Positions 17,756 through 26,636 of a stretch of DNA of 34,306 nucleotides are shown piece by piece. The translations under genes and the position numbers were made by a program. Source of the DNA: Maricaulis sp. (GTDB lineage: Bacteria; Pseudomonadota; Alphaproteobacteria; Caulobacterales; Maricaulaceae); the NCBI GenBank assembly GCA_002692855.1, contig NZMJ01000116.1:1-34306 (forward strand). The letters run 5' to 3'. Position 1 is the first letter of the stretch. Each line of letters opens with the position of its first letter. The notes under the pieces were generated by a model. The model saw only the letters and a program-made list of their open reading frames with translations. It had not been told where the DNA came from and did not search any database.

Positions 17756-19159
17756 TCAGCACTTGTAATAGAGTTCGAATTCAACCGGATGCGGGTGCGT
17801 TTCGATGCGCAGCACCTCTTCCATTTTCAGATCGATATAGGCGTCGATCTGGTCGTCATCCATGACATTGCCCTTCTTCAGGAAGGCACGGTCCGCGTCG
17901 AGCGATTCCATGGCTTCGCGAAGGCTGCGGCAAACCGTCGGGATGTCCTTCAATTCCTCGGGCGGAAGGTCATAGAGATCCTTGTCCATCGCGTCGCCCG
18001 GGTGGATCCGGTTCTCGATACCGTCGAGGCCGGCCATCAGGAGGGCGGAGAAGGTCAGATAGGGATTGCCCGCCGGATCGGGGAAACGGGTCTCGATACG
18101 CTTGGCCTTCGGGCCGGCACCGAACGGGATGCGGATCGAGGCCGAACGGTTCCGCGCCGAGTAGGCGAGCAGGACCGGGGCTTCAAAGCCCGGAACCAGG
18201 CGCTTGTAGCTGTTGGTCGAGGAGTTGGCGAAGGCATTGATCGCGCGGGCGTGCTTGATGATCCCGCCGATGTAATAGAGGCAGGTTTCCGACAGACCGG
18301 CATAGCGATCGCCGGTGAAGGTGTTGTCGCCGTCTTTCCAGATCGACTGGTGAACGTGCATGCCGGTGCCGTTGTCGTTCCAGAGCGGCTTCGGCATGAA
18401 GGTCGCGGTCTTGCCATAGGCGTGGGCGACCTGCTGCACGATGTATTTATAGACCTGCATGCGGTCGGCCATCGTGGTCAGCGTCGAGTAACGCATGCCC
18501 AGCTCGTGCTGCGCCGGGGCCACCTCGTGGTGATGCTTTTCCGGCTGCAGGCCAAGCTCGTTCATGACGGCCAGCATTTCCGAGCGCATGTCCTGCGCGG
18601 AATCAATCGGCGGGACCGGGAAGTAGCCGCCCTTGTGTCCGGGCCGGTGGCCCATATTGCCGCCTTCGAACATGGAACCGGAATTCCACGGTCCTTCCTC
18701 GGAATCGACTTCATAGCCGGTCGCTTCCTGCGAGGTCTTCCAGCGCACGTCGTCGAACACGAAAAATTCGGCTTCCGGACCGACATAGATCGTGTCGCCT
18801 GCACCGGATGCCTTCAGATAGGCTTCGGCCTTCTTGGCGGTCGTGCGCGGGTCCCGGTTGTAGCTTTCGCCGCTCATCGGATCGAGCACATCGCAGAACA
18901 TGAACATCGTCTTGTTCTGGAAGAACGGGTCGATGGGTGTGTAGGACGTGTCCGGCATCAGCGTCATGTCGGACTCGTTGATCGCTTTCCAGCCGCCGAT
19001 GGACGATCCGTCGAACATCGTGCCGTCTTCCAGCATGTCCTCGTCGATCATCGACGCGTCGAACGTCACGTGCTGGAGCTTGCCGCGCGGGTCGGTAAAT
19101 CGCAGATCGACGAATTCGACGTCTTCGTCCTTGATGCGTTTGATGATGTCGTCGGACAT
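17756..19159 (-). CDS. glnA: Type I glutamine synthetase
   Basis: 467 residues, the normal length for dodecameric GSI. It makes glutamine from glutamate, ammonia and ATP. The signatures [29 protein letters not shown] and NRSASIRIP are present with their metal and substrate residues. The adenylylation tyrosine is Y396 in [11 protein letters not shown], so activity is expected to be controlled by GlnE adenylylation downstream of PII. The Shine-Dalgarno GGGAG lies 9 bases before the ATG. It follows glnB by 82 bases on the same strand, the common alphaproteobacterial glnB-glnA order, so the two are probably co-transcribed from the glnB promoter, perhaps with an additional promoter in the gap. Confidence 0.98.
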   Translation of the reverse strand: MSDDIIKRIKDEDVEFVDLRFTDPRGKLQHVTFDASMIDEDMLEDGTMFDGSSIGGWKAINESDMTLMPDTSYTPIDPFFQNKTMFMFCDVLDPMSGESYNRDPRTTAKKAEAYLKASGAGDTIYVGPEAEFFVFDDVRWKTSQEATGYEVDSEEGPWNSGSMFEGGNMGHRPGHKGGYFPVPPIDSAQDMRSEMLAVMNELGLQPEKHHHEVAPAQHELGMRYSTLTTMADRMQVYKYIVQQVAHAYGKTATFMPKPLWNDNGTGMHVHQSIWKDGDNTFTGDRYAGLSETCLYYIGGIIKHARAINAFANSSTNSYKRLVPGFEAPVLLAYSARNRSASIRIPFGAGPKAKRIETRFPDPAGNPYLTFSALLMAGLDGIENRIHPGDAMDKDLYDLPPEELKDIPTVCRSLREAMESLDADRAFLKKGNVMDDDQIDAYIDLKMEEVLRIETHPHPVEFELYYKC

Positions 19160-19241
19160 GGGTCAGGACTCCCGGTGGGAATTGGCGATGAAGAGGCGGG
19201 CAGGCGGACGGACGGATCGTCGGGAGCGACGCGAAACCACG

Positions 19242-19645
<404 letters not shown>

Positions 19646-19677
19646 CAGTTGCAGCATTTATACAGATTTTCAAACGA

Positions 19678-21198
19678 ATGACACCCGGTTTGGCAGAAAT
19701 TTTTTCAATCTCGGGCGTACGCCATGCAGATGCGTGGGCGTCCGCACACGGACGGTCGGACAGGGCGCTGATGCAGGCGGCGGGCGAAGCTGTGGCCGCT
19801 GCGATAAAAGCGCGCTGGAGCCCGCGTCCGACAACGGTTTTCGTGGGTGCCGGAAAGAACGGCGGCGACGGAATTGTCGTCGCCTGCCGCCTTCAAGAGG
19901 CCGCGTGGCCGGTGACAGTGGCCCGGGTTTTCCCCGATCGCGATCTCACGGGGGAATCGCTTGCTGCGGCGCAGCAATGGCAAGGCGCCGTCATCGACTC
20001 CCGGGATGCCGAGACTCTCGACACAGAACTGTTCGTCGACGCGATATTCGGGATTGGCTTGTCGCGTCCGCCGGAAGGCAGGGCCGCGCAGGCGATTCGC
20101 TGCATGAACGCGTCCGGCCGTCTTGTCGTCGCCGTGGATATACCGAGCGGCATGGTCGGCGATTCGGGGCATGTTCCAGGAGAGGCTGTTGAGGCGGACC
20201 TGACGGTCACCTTCCACAGATTGCGGCCCGCACACCTTCTGTTTCCCGCCCGCGCTGCCTGCGGGGAGATTGTGTGTGCGGACATCGGTATTGAAGGGTT
20301 TTCACCCGGACCCGATGATGTCGCCGCGCAGGTGAATTCGCCCGATTGCTGGCCCGATCTGCCGGTGTCGGCATCTTCAGATACGCACAAGCACCGCCGT
20401 GGGCGGCTGGCGGTCCTGTCCGGACCGGCGAAGGCGACCGGCGCCGCAAGGTTGGCAGCCGAAGCCGGCCTTCGCGCCGGGGCCGGGCTGGTCACGATCC
20501 TGACCCCGCCAGGCGCGGCACTCGTCAATGCCAGCCAGCTGACCGAGGTGATGATCCGATCGTTCAAGGGAACCGACGACTTTCTTTCGGTGCTCGAGAA
20601 CATTCGCGCCACAGCTGCAGTCCTCGGCCCAGGGGCCGGGAAGGACGACACGCTACGCAAGACTGTAATCGCCGCCTTGTCGCGGCCCTTGCCGGTCGTG
20701 CTGGACGGTGACGCCCTGTCGGTATTCGAGGACGAGCCTGAACATCTGCTGGGGCAGCTGAGAGACGGTGACGTCCTGACGCCGCATGCAGGGGAGTTCG
20801 AGCGGCTCTTCCCCGGACTTGCCGAAACGGCGGTGAACAAGATCGGCGCGGCCCGGACGGCGGCGCAGCGTGCCGGTTGCGTGGTGGTCTTCAAGGGCCC
20901 CGACACCGTGGTCGCCGCCCCGGACGGCCGGGTGCGCGTCAATGTCCATGCATCCACAGCCATGGCGACAGCGGGCACCGGCGACACTCTGGCCGGGATT
21001 GTGGGGGCCTTCCTCGCGCAGGGCGCACCGGCGTTTGACGCGGCGTCCGCTGCGGTCTGGCTGCACGGTGACGCCGGACTGCGTTCAGGGCAGGGGCTGA
21101 TTGCCGGGGATATCTTAGACGCCTTGCCCGGCGTCCTGCAGTCCCTGACACGACACAGGCGCAAGGATGCCGCGCGTCGCGCCTTGATTGGCCGGTAA
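19678..21198 (+). CDS. nnr: Bifunctional NAD(P)H-hydrate epimerase / ADP-dependent dehydratase
   Basis: 506 residues. A metabolite-repair enzyme that re-forms NAD(P)H from the damaged hydrates NAD(P)HX. The N-terminal YjeF epimerase domain (~1-215) has the motif GAGKNGGDG (57-65; usually GxGNNGGDG), DAIFGIGL and DIPSGMVGDSG. The C-terminal ribokinase-like dehydratase (~230-506) has RGRLAVLSGP, VLGPGAG, VLDGDAL, LTPHAGEF and the nucleotide-binding TAGTGDTLAG with Asp436. The ATG at 19678 gives the usual N-terminus just before the EIFSISGVRHADAW helix. No clear Shine-Dalgarno precedes it, and the open frame runs further upstream through glnB antisense sequence, which I exclude. It is followed by maeB after 42 bases on the same strand. 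Confidence 0.93.
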   Translation: MTPGLAEIFSISGVRHADAWASAHGRSDRALMQAAGEAVAAAIKARWSPRPTTVFVGAGKNGGDGIVVACRLQEAAWPVTVARVFPDRDLTGESLAAAQQWQGAVIDSRDAETLDTELFVDAIFGIGLSRPPEGRAAQAIRCMNASGRLVVAVDIPSGMVGDSGHVPGEAVEADLTVTFHRLRPAHLLFPARAACGEIVCADIGIEGFSPGPDDVAAQVNSPDCWPDLPVSASSDTHKHRRGRLAVLSGPAKATGAARLAAEAGLRAGAGLVTILTPPGAALVNASQLTEVMIRSFKGTDDFLSVLENIRATAAVLGPGAGKDDTLRKTVIAALSRPLPVVLDGDALSVFEDEPEHLLGQLRDGDVLTPHAGEFERLFPGLAETAVNKIGAARTAAQRAGCVVVFKGPDTVVAAPDGRVRVNVHASTAMATAGTGDTLAGIVGAFLAQGAPAFDAASAAVWLHGDAGLRSGQGLIAGDILDALPGVLQSLTRHRRKDAARRALIGR

Positions 21199-21240
21199 GG
21201 GCGTGCCAATCCCGATATTCGCCAGCGCGTGGAAGATCCG

Positions 21241-23514
21241 ATGACCGACAAGACGCCCAAACTGACGCCGTTCGAACAGGATGCGCTCGACTTTCACCGC
21301 TTGCCGACGCCCGGAAAGCTGTCCCTGGCGCCCACCAAGCCGATGGCGACTCAGCGCGACCTGTCCTTGGCCTATTCACCCGGTGTTGCGGTGCCTGTGA
21401 AGGCTATCGCTGAGAACGAGGATCTCGCCTACGACTACACCTCCAAGGGCAACATGGTCGCGGTCGTCTCGAACGGCACTGCCATTCTTGGTCTTGGAAA
21501 TCTTGGCGCTATGGCGTCCAAGCCGGTGATGGAAGGCAAGGCCGTCCTCTTCAAGCGGTTTGCCGACATCGACGCGTTCGACATCGAGGTCGACTACACC
21601 GACCCTGACAAGTTCGTGGAATGCGTCGCCGGGTTCGGAAACACGTTCGGCGGCATCAATCTGGAAGACATCAAGAGCCCTGAGTGCTTCGACATCGAGC
21701 GCCGGTTGCGTGAAATGCTCGACATCCCGGTCTTCCACGATGACCAGCATGGCACGGCCATCATCGCGGCGGCAGGAATGATCAATGCCTGCGAGATCTC
21801 GGGCAAGAAGCTGTCGGATCTGAACGTCGTCCTGGTCGGTGCTGGTGCGGCCGGTCTGTCGGTGATCGAACTGCTTCAATCGATGGGTGTCGACAAGGAA
21901 AAGACCATCGTGGTCGACAAGGACGGCGTGGTTCACACCGGCCGGAACGACCTTTTCCCGCGGCTGCGCAACCAGGCGGTCAAGACCGAGTTGCGGACGC
22001 TGGAACAGGTGGTCCGCGGCGCCGACTGCCTCATCGGTCTGTCCGCTGCCGGTGTCGTCAGCCAGGACATGGTCCAGTCGATGGCGTCCGACCCGATTAT
22101 ATTCGCGATGGCGAATCCGACACCTGAAATTCTTCCCGAACTGATCCGGGAAGTGCGCGGAGACGCGATCATCGCGACCGGCCGGTCCGATTATCCCAAC
22201 CAGGTCAATAACGTTCTCGGCTTCCCCTACATTTTCCGCGGCGCGCTGGATGTCCGTGCGCGCACCATCAATGAGGAAATGAAGATCGCCTGCGCCCGTG
22301 CGCTTGCCGATCTGGCGCGCGAGGATGTGCCCGACGAGGTCGCCGACGCCTACAAGGGGTCGCGCCTGCAATTCGGTCAGGACTACATCATCCCGACTCC
22401 GTTTGATCCGCGTCTTATTTCTCACATCCCGCCAGCGGTTGCGAAGGCGGCGGTCGACAGCGGTGTCGCGCGCATCGTTCCCGAAGGCAGCGACAGCTAT
22501 CGTCAGTCGCTGGCCCGAAGGGTCGATCCGACGGCTGCGCTGCAGCAGCGTGTCGCGTCCGTGCTGCGCGCCCAGCAGAAGACCATCGTCTTTGCCGAAG
22601 GCGAGGCACCGTCGGTCATCCGAGCCGCGCACGCTTTCCAGTCGCAGGGGCTTGGCAAGGCAATCCTGGTGGCGCGCGAGGAAACGGCTAAGGCCAACAT
22701 GAAGGAGCTGGGCCTGCCCGAAGACGAACTGGAAATCGTCAATGCCCGCCTGTCGGACTACAATTATGACTACGCGAAATTCCTTTACGAGCGGCTTCAG
22801 CGGCGCGGCTATCTCAAGCGTGATGTCCAGCGCCTGGTAAACACCAACCGGAACGTTTTCTCCGCCTGCATGGTCAAACTCGGCCACGCTGACGGCATGA
22901 TTACCGGTGTGACCCGCCATACCAACGCAGCGATGACCGACATCCGGCTGGTCATGGACCCCATTCCGGGCGGGCGTGTCGTCGGACTGAACACCGCGAT
23001 TTCCAAGGGCCGGACCTTGCTGATTGGCGACGTGCTGGAATCCGAATTCCCGACCTCGAACGAACTGGCGGACATCGCGATGGAAATGGCGGCGACGGCC
23101 CGCCGCTTCGGCATGACCCCGCGCGTGGCCTTCCTGTCCTATTCTTCGTTCGGCAATCCGCCGGGCGAGCGGACCGAGAAGATGTCCGGAGCGGTGAAAA
23201 TCCTCGACGCGCGGGGCGTGGACTTCGAATACGAGGGCGAAATGGCCGCCGACGTGGCCCTCAATCCCGACCATCACGAGCTTTACCCGTTCTCGCGCCT
23301 GACCGAGCCCGCGAATGTGCTTGTCATGCCCGCCGTGCACTCGGCTTCCATTGCCACCCGGCTGTTGAAGGCGGCAGGTGCGGCGACGGTGATTGGTCCC
23401 ATAGTGGTGGGACTTGAAAAGCCGGTCCAGATTGCACGGCTCGGTGCCTCGGTGTCCGATATCGTGAACCTCGCGGGCCTTGCTGCGTACGACCCGTCAC
23501 GCGCCGCGCTCTAG
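21241..23514 (+). CDS. maeB: NADP-dependent malic enzyme with C-terminal phosphotransacetylase-like domain
   Basis: 757 residues, typical of MaeB. It converts malate to pyruvate, CO2 and NADPH. The malic enzyme part (~1-425) shows [11 protein letters not shown] with Tyr45, EGKAVLFK with Lys100, FHDDQHGTA, Rossmann GAGAAG (200-205), AMANPTPEI and [17 protein letters not shown]. The C-terminal ~320 residues resemble phosphate acetyltransferase ([39 protein letters not shown]). In this family that domain is mainly regulatory and binds acetyl-CoA or related ligands. I chose ATG 21241 over GTG 21229 because GGAAGA lies 5 bases upstream of it. A long antisense open frame on the other strand is a codon-bias shadow. 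Confidence 0.96.
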   Translation: MTDKTPKLTPFEQDALDFHRLPTPGKLSLAPTKPMATQRDLSLAYSPGVAVPVKAIAENEDLAYDYTSKGNMVAVVSNGTAILGLGNLGAMASKPVMEGKAVLFKRFADIDAFDIEVDYTDPDKFVECVAGFGNTFGGINLEDIKSPECFDIERRLREMLDIPVFHDDQHGTAIIAAAGMINACEISGKKLSDLNVVLVGAGAAGLSVIELLQSMGVDKEKTIVVDKDGVVHTGRNDLFPRLRNQAVKTELRTLEQVVRGADCLIGLSAAGVVSQDMVQSMASDPIIFAMANPTPEILPELIREVRGDAIIATGRSDYPNQVNNVLGFPYIFRGALDVRARTINEEMKIACARALADLAREDVPDEVADAYKGSRLQFGQDYIIPTPFDPRLISHIPPAVAKAAVDSGVARIVPEGSDSYRQSLARRVDPTAALQQRVASVLRAQQKTIVFAEGEAPSVIRAAHAFQSQGLGKAILVAREETAKANMKELGLPEDELEIVNARLSDYNYDYAKFLYERLQRRGYLKRDVQRLVNTNRNVFSACMVKLGHADGMITGVTRHTNAAMTDIRLVMDPIPGGRVVGLNTAISKGRTLLIGDVLESEFPTSNELADIAMEMAATARRFGMTPRVAFLSYSSFGNPPGERTEKMSGAVKILDARGVDFEYEGEMAADVALNPDHHELYPFSRLTEPANVLVMPAVHSASIATRLLKAAGAATVIGPIVVGLEKPVQIARLGASVSDIVNLAGLAAYDPSRAAL

Positions 23515-23526
23515 CATTGCGCGACG

Positions 23527-23548
23527 CCCTCCCCCTGGGGGGGGAGGG
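23527..23548. repeat. CCCTCCCCC palindrome
   Basis: CCCTCCCCC (23527-23535) pairs with GGGGGAGGG (23540-23548) over a 4-base loop. It resembles the hairpins at 27-48 and 6047-6070. It stands 12 bases after the maeB stop and may help end or stabilise that mRNA. Confidence 0.7.
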
Positions 23549-23568
23549 AAAAGAGGAGCGTCATCCTC

Positions 23569-23637
23569 CGTCACCCCCGCGAAGGCGGGGGTCCAGATTT
23601 CCGGCTGTTCTGGATTCCCGCTTTCGCGGGAATGACG
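23569..23637. repeat. REP-like composite palindrome
   Basis: A nested structure. Outer arms CGTCA (23569-23573) and TGACG (23633-23637) enclose two hairpins, ACCCCCGC-GAAG-GCGGGGGT (23573-23592) and ATTCCCGC-TTTC-GCGGGAAT (23614-23633). Between them lies an inner inverted pair, TCCAGA (23592-23597) and TCTGGA (23609-23614). This is the widespread proteobacterial intergenic REP type with CCCGC-GAAG-GCGGG cores. No transposase is nearby; such elements are normally non-autonomous. Confidence 0.88.
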
Positions 23638-23743
23638 TGAGATTGAAGTGCGCATACCCGCCAAACGCTGTCTTCTGACCCAAGCGTGATGCGCGCGTGA
23701 GCGAACGGGCCTATATGGTCGAGTCTCAACGCGAGGGAATCTT

Positions 23744-25174
23744 ATGGCAGGACGCGCGAGCCGCGACATGACCGAAGGTCCGGTCTTCGGTCACATCATG
23801 CGAATGGTGATCCCGATGAGTTTCGGCATCGTCGCGATGATGCTGACCGGCATTGTCGACGCCTATTGGGTCGGGATGCTCGGCACGCCTCAGCAGGCCG
23901 CCGTCCAGCTCAGCTTTCCGGTGTCCATGCTGGTGATGAGTGTCGCCATCGGTCTGGGGGCAGGCGCGGTATCCGCAGTGTCACGCGCGGCGGGCAAGAA
24001 GGATTTCTCTTCGGTGCGGCGCATCGCCACCGATGCGCTGACCCTCGCCATCCTGATGGTTGGCGCGGTCTCGATCGTCGGCATCATCTTCGTTGAACCG
24101 ATGTTCCGGCTGATCGGCGCGACCGACACCATGATGCCGCATGTCACCGACTACATGACGACCTGGTTCGCCGGCATCGTTCTGATTGTCGGTCCGATGG
24201 TCGCCAGCAATGTCCTGCGGGCCATCGGTAACGCGGTTGTTCCATCGATCATGATGATCCTCGCCGCTGTCGTGAACCTGTTCCTCGACCCGTTCTTCAT
24301 CTTCGCAGAATTGCCCTTCGTGGGCTTGCCGGGCCTCGGATGGGGCGTATCGGGTGCGGCGCTCGCGACCGTGGCGGCAAATGCGGTGACCTTCGCGCTG
24401 GTCGGCTGGTATCTCGCCTTCCGCGAAAAGCTGATCGATTTCTCCTGGCCCGGCTTCGGCGAAGTCTGGCACCACTGGCAGGAGATCGCGCGCGTCGGTC
24501 TGCCCGCTGCGGCGTCGAACATCTTCAATCCATTTGCGCTGATCGTGGCGATGGGCGCGCTCGGCATGGCCCAGTTTGGCGATGCCGCTGTCGCCGGCGT
24601 CGGTGTCGGGGGGCGTCTGGAAGCCTTCGGTATCGTGCCGCTGTTTGCCCTGTCCGCCTCCATCGGAGCGGTAACCGGACAAAATGGCGGCGCTGAACTG
24701 ACCGAACGGGTCCGCCGCGCCTTTTTCACCAGCTTTGCATTCTGTCTCGGCTGGGGCGTGATGGTCGCACTGGTCCTGTTTGCGCTCCAGGGCCCGCTCG
24801 CCAGTGGTTTCCTGCCCAGCGAAGCCGGGCAGGGCGTTGCGCGCGCCTACTGGACGATCGTGACGATCACGATTGCAGGCTACGGCATCTCGATGGCCGC
24901 CAGCGCGGGTTTCAATGGCCTGGGCCGCCCGTCCTACGGGGTGATGATCACATCCAGCCGTGCCGTGATGATTGTGGTCTTCTCGATCGCCGGGGCGATG
25001 ATTATGAACAATCCGCTTGGCGTGCTGTTCGGCATGGCACTCGCCAACATCCTGTCAGGACTGGGTACGGCAGCTTTCGTGCTGACCCGTGCTCCGATGA
25101 CCGCCAAGGGCGGGAAGGCACGGCGGCAACCGAAGACGGTCAGCCGCGATCCCGCTAGCGTCGTTCCAGAATAG
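23744..25174 (+). CDS. MATE family efflux transporter
   Basis: 476 residues with about twelve hydrophobic segments in two repeated halves, the MATE fold. Conserved-looking stretches include MSFGIVAMMLTGIVDAYWVG in the first helix pair, VASNVLRAIGNAVVPSIMM, and in the second half GVGVGGRLEAFGIVPLFA with ASAGFNGLGRPSYG. It is expected to export cationic drugs or metabolites by Na+ or H+ antiport; the substrate is not predictable. The tail of ~25 residues is basic and cytoplasmic. GAGGGAAT precedes the ATG. Its 3' end overlaps the convergent methyltransferase gene by 20 bases. It is separated from maeB by the palindrome cluster and probably has its own promoter. Confidence 0.92.
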   Translation: MAGRASRDMTEGPVFGHIMRMVIPMSFGIVAMMLTGIVDAYWVGMLGTPQQAAVQLSFPVSMLVMSVAIGLGAGAVSAVSRAAGKKDFSSVRRIATDALTLAILMVGAVSIVGIIFVEPMFRLIGATDTMMPHVTDYMTTWFAGIVLIVGPMVASNVLRAIGNAVVPSIMMILAAVVNLFLDPFFIFAELPFVGLPGLGWGVSGAALATVAANAVTFALVGWYLAFREKLIDFSWPGFGEVWHHWQEIARVGLPAAASNIFNPFALIVAMGALGMAQFGDAAVAGVGVGGRLEAFGIVPLFALSASIGAVTGQNGGAELTERVRRAFFTSFAFCLGWGVMVALVLFALQGPLASGFLPSEAGQGVARAYWTIVTITIAGYGISMAASAGFNGLGRPSYGVMITSSRAVMIVVFSIAGAMIMNNPLGVLFGMALANILSGLGTAAFVLTRAPMTAKGGKARRQPKTVSRDPASVVPE

Positions 25175-25763
25175 CGCCGAGCTCCGCTTTGCCGCCCAGC
25201 GCCGGGTGCGGCCAGGGCGTCAATTCGCCGTCGGGCCAGATCCAGCGGCTTTCGGGAAACAAGGTGTGCATCACGCCGATCGGACAGCCATAGGGCGGCC
25301 CGCCGCGCTCGTCCTTCTGCATGAGCAGGGCGAACAGCTTGCCGCCGGGCTTCAGCCAGCGGATCAGGGCCGCCTCATAGGTTTCGCGCAGGCGCGGGTG
25401 GATGGCGCACAGGAAGGTCTGCTCATAAACCGCATCAATCGGTGCGGCGGGGGTCCAGTCGAGGATGTCTCCGGTGATCAGTTCGGCGGAAAGATCACAT
25501 TCATCCAGATGCTTGCGCTGCCAGTTGATCGCGGTTTCCGACAGGTCCGCACCGATGGTGTGAATCCCCATTTCGGCAAATCCCGCAACTTCGGGCGCGC
25601 GGCCGCAGCCGGGAATCATCACGCTTTCCAGGTCGGTGAACGCACCCTTCCGGGCCCAGTCGAGGAAGGCCGGATGCATCTGGCCGCGTTCCCACGGCGT
25701 CGTGCCTTCAGCAAATCGCGCTTCCCAGTCGAAGGCGCTGCGCTCCTCCTCCAGCTCTGACAT
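25155..25763 (-). CDS. TPMT-like class I SAM-dependent methyltransferase
   Basis: 202 residues. The N-terminal DWEARFAEGTTPWERGQMHP segment and the SAM-binding IPGCGRAPEVAGFAEMG loop are characteristic of the thiopurine S-methyltransferase family, followed by an acidic strand end (IGADLS) and GDILDW. The physiological substrate is unknown; relatives methylate thiopurines, chalcogen oxyanions or halides. I use the ATG at 25763, since AAAGGA lies 8 bases upstream and the family begins near this point; the open frame extends 28 codons further with no homology. Transcribed towards the MATE gene, with overlapping 3' ends and no terminator visible in between. Confidence 0.85.
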   Translation of the reverse strand: MSELEEERSAFDWEARFAEGTTPWERGQMHPAFLDWARKGAFTDLESVMIPGCGRAPEVAGFAEMGIHTIGADLSETAINWQRKHLDECDLSAELITGDILDWTPAAPIDAVYEQTFLCAIHPRLRETYEAALIRWLKPGGKLFALLMQKDERGGPPYGCPIGVMHTLFPESRWIWPDGELTPWPHPALGGKAELGAILERR

Positions 25764-25850
25764 TTTCAGCGTCCTTTCGCCCTTCGCGCGCGGGAAAAGG
25801 ACTGCTATCACCGCGTCCGTAACCGGCCAAGGGCCGGATATCCCCACGAT

Positions 25851-25935
25851 GCGGATGTGGCGGAACTGGTAGACGCGCTGGATTTAGGATCCAGTGGAGC
25901 AATCCGTGGAGGTTCGAGTCCTCTCATCCGCACCA
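25851..25935 (+). tRNA. tRNA-Leu (anticodon UAG)
   Basis: 85 bases including an encoded CCA. The acceptor arm GCGGATG/CATCCGC closes perfectly. The anticodon stem CTGGA/TCCAG holds loop TTTAGGA with anticodon TAG at 25885-25887, reading CUA-family leucine codons. A long variable arm and the T-loop TTCGAGT mark it as a class II leucine tRNA. The coq7 start is only 17 bases beyond the CCA. The 87 bases between the divergent methyltransferase start and the tRNA hold a CCGGCC/GGCCGG hairpin (25823-25837) and presumably the tRNA promoter. Confidence 0.97.
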
Positions 25936-25952
25936 GATCACGTGAGGCGTTC

Positions 25953-26573
25953 ATGACAGACGCCAGTCTCGACGAAAAATTTCCACTGGAGCGCATGCGC
26001 CGCCGTATACTGAAGGTCAATCATGCCGGCGAATGCGGCGCGATTGCTATCTATGGCGCTCAGAGTTGGTTTGCCTTCGTCTGGGATGGCGAGCTCAAAA
26101 CCTTCCTTTCCGAAGCTAGGCGCCACGAAATCGGCCACCGGGACCGTTTTCGCCGTGCCATGCGAGAACGCGGCGTGTCACCATGCCCCGGTACGGCGCT
26201 TTGGGTTGCCGGCGGTTGCATCCTCGGACTGGTCAGTGTTTGCGGCGGCAAGCGCGGTGTCTATGCCTGCACGGCGGCGGTCGAGCGAGCCGTTCACGGG
26301 CATCTGGACGAACAGATCGAATTTCTGGCCGGTCGTGACGATGCGCTGATGGACGTGATCGGCGAAATCCGGATCGAAGAGGCCGTCCACATGCACGAGG
26401 GCGAAGCGGGCTATAACCCGAACTGCCAGACAGCAAAGGGTTTCACCGGTTTTGTCTCCGTCGTTGTCGAAGCGCTCATCTGGCTGGCGACCTTCGGAGA
26501 TTCGCAGCGGCTTCGCCGCGCACTGCCACCCACCGAACCATCCCGTTGCACGGGGCGGGGCAGCGTGACATAA
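25953..26573 (+). CDS. coq7: Demethoxyubiquinone hydroxylase, COQ7 family
   Basis: 206 residues. A di-iron monooxygenase that hydroxylates demethoxyubiquinol, the penultimate step of ubiquinone synthesis, at the membrane. All six iron ligands of the family are present: E27 in NHAGECGA, E59 and H62 in EIGH, E111 in AAVERAVHGH, and E143 and H146 in EEAVH. The start is ATG 25953, preceded by GAGG at 6 bases; the open frame runs back into the tRNA gene, so longer starts are excluded. The C-terminal ~12 residues (PPTEPSRCTGRG) look unconserved. The short gap to the tRNA suggests a common transcript with tRNA processing. Confidence 0.93.
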   Translation: MTDASLDEKFPLERMRRRILKVNHAGECGAIAIYGAQSWFAFVWDGELKTFLSEARRHEIGHRDRFRRAMRERGVSPCPGTALWVAGGCILGLVSVCGGKRGVYACTAAVERAVHGHLDEQIEFLAGRDDALMDVIGEIRIEEAVHMHEGEAGYNPNCQTAKGFTGFVSVVVEALIWLATFGDSQRLRRALPPTEPSRCTGRGSVT

Positions 26574-26636
26574 CGCGCGCTTCCTGACGCCCGGGGTGAC
26601 TTCTGCCCCCGCCAACGCATGACCGGATACCTTCTG

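Noticed and set aside
21376-23340. 654-codon open frame antisense to maeB
   Set aside because: A codon-phase shadow in GC-rich DNA. Its translation is rich in His, Arg, Asp and Gly with no recognisable motif, while the sense strand is a clear malic enzyme.
23569-23637. Possible insertion sequence ends
   Set aside because: The outer repeats enclose only about 60 bases, with no transposase and no target duplication visible.
23520-23640. Possible CRISPR-like repeat cluster
   Set aside because: Repeats are nested inverted pairs without regular spacers or cas genes. The pattern is a REP-type palindrome.
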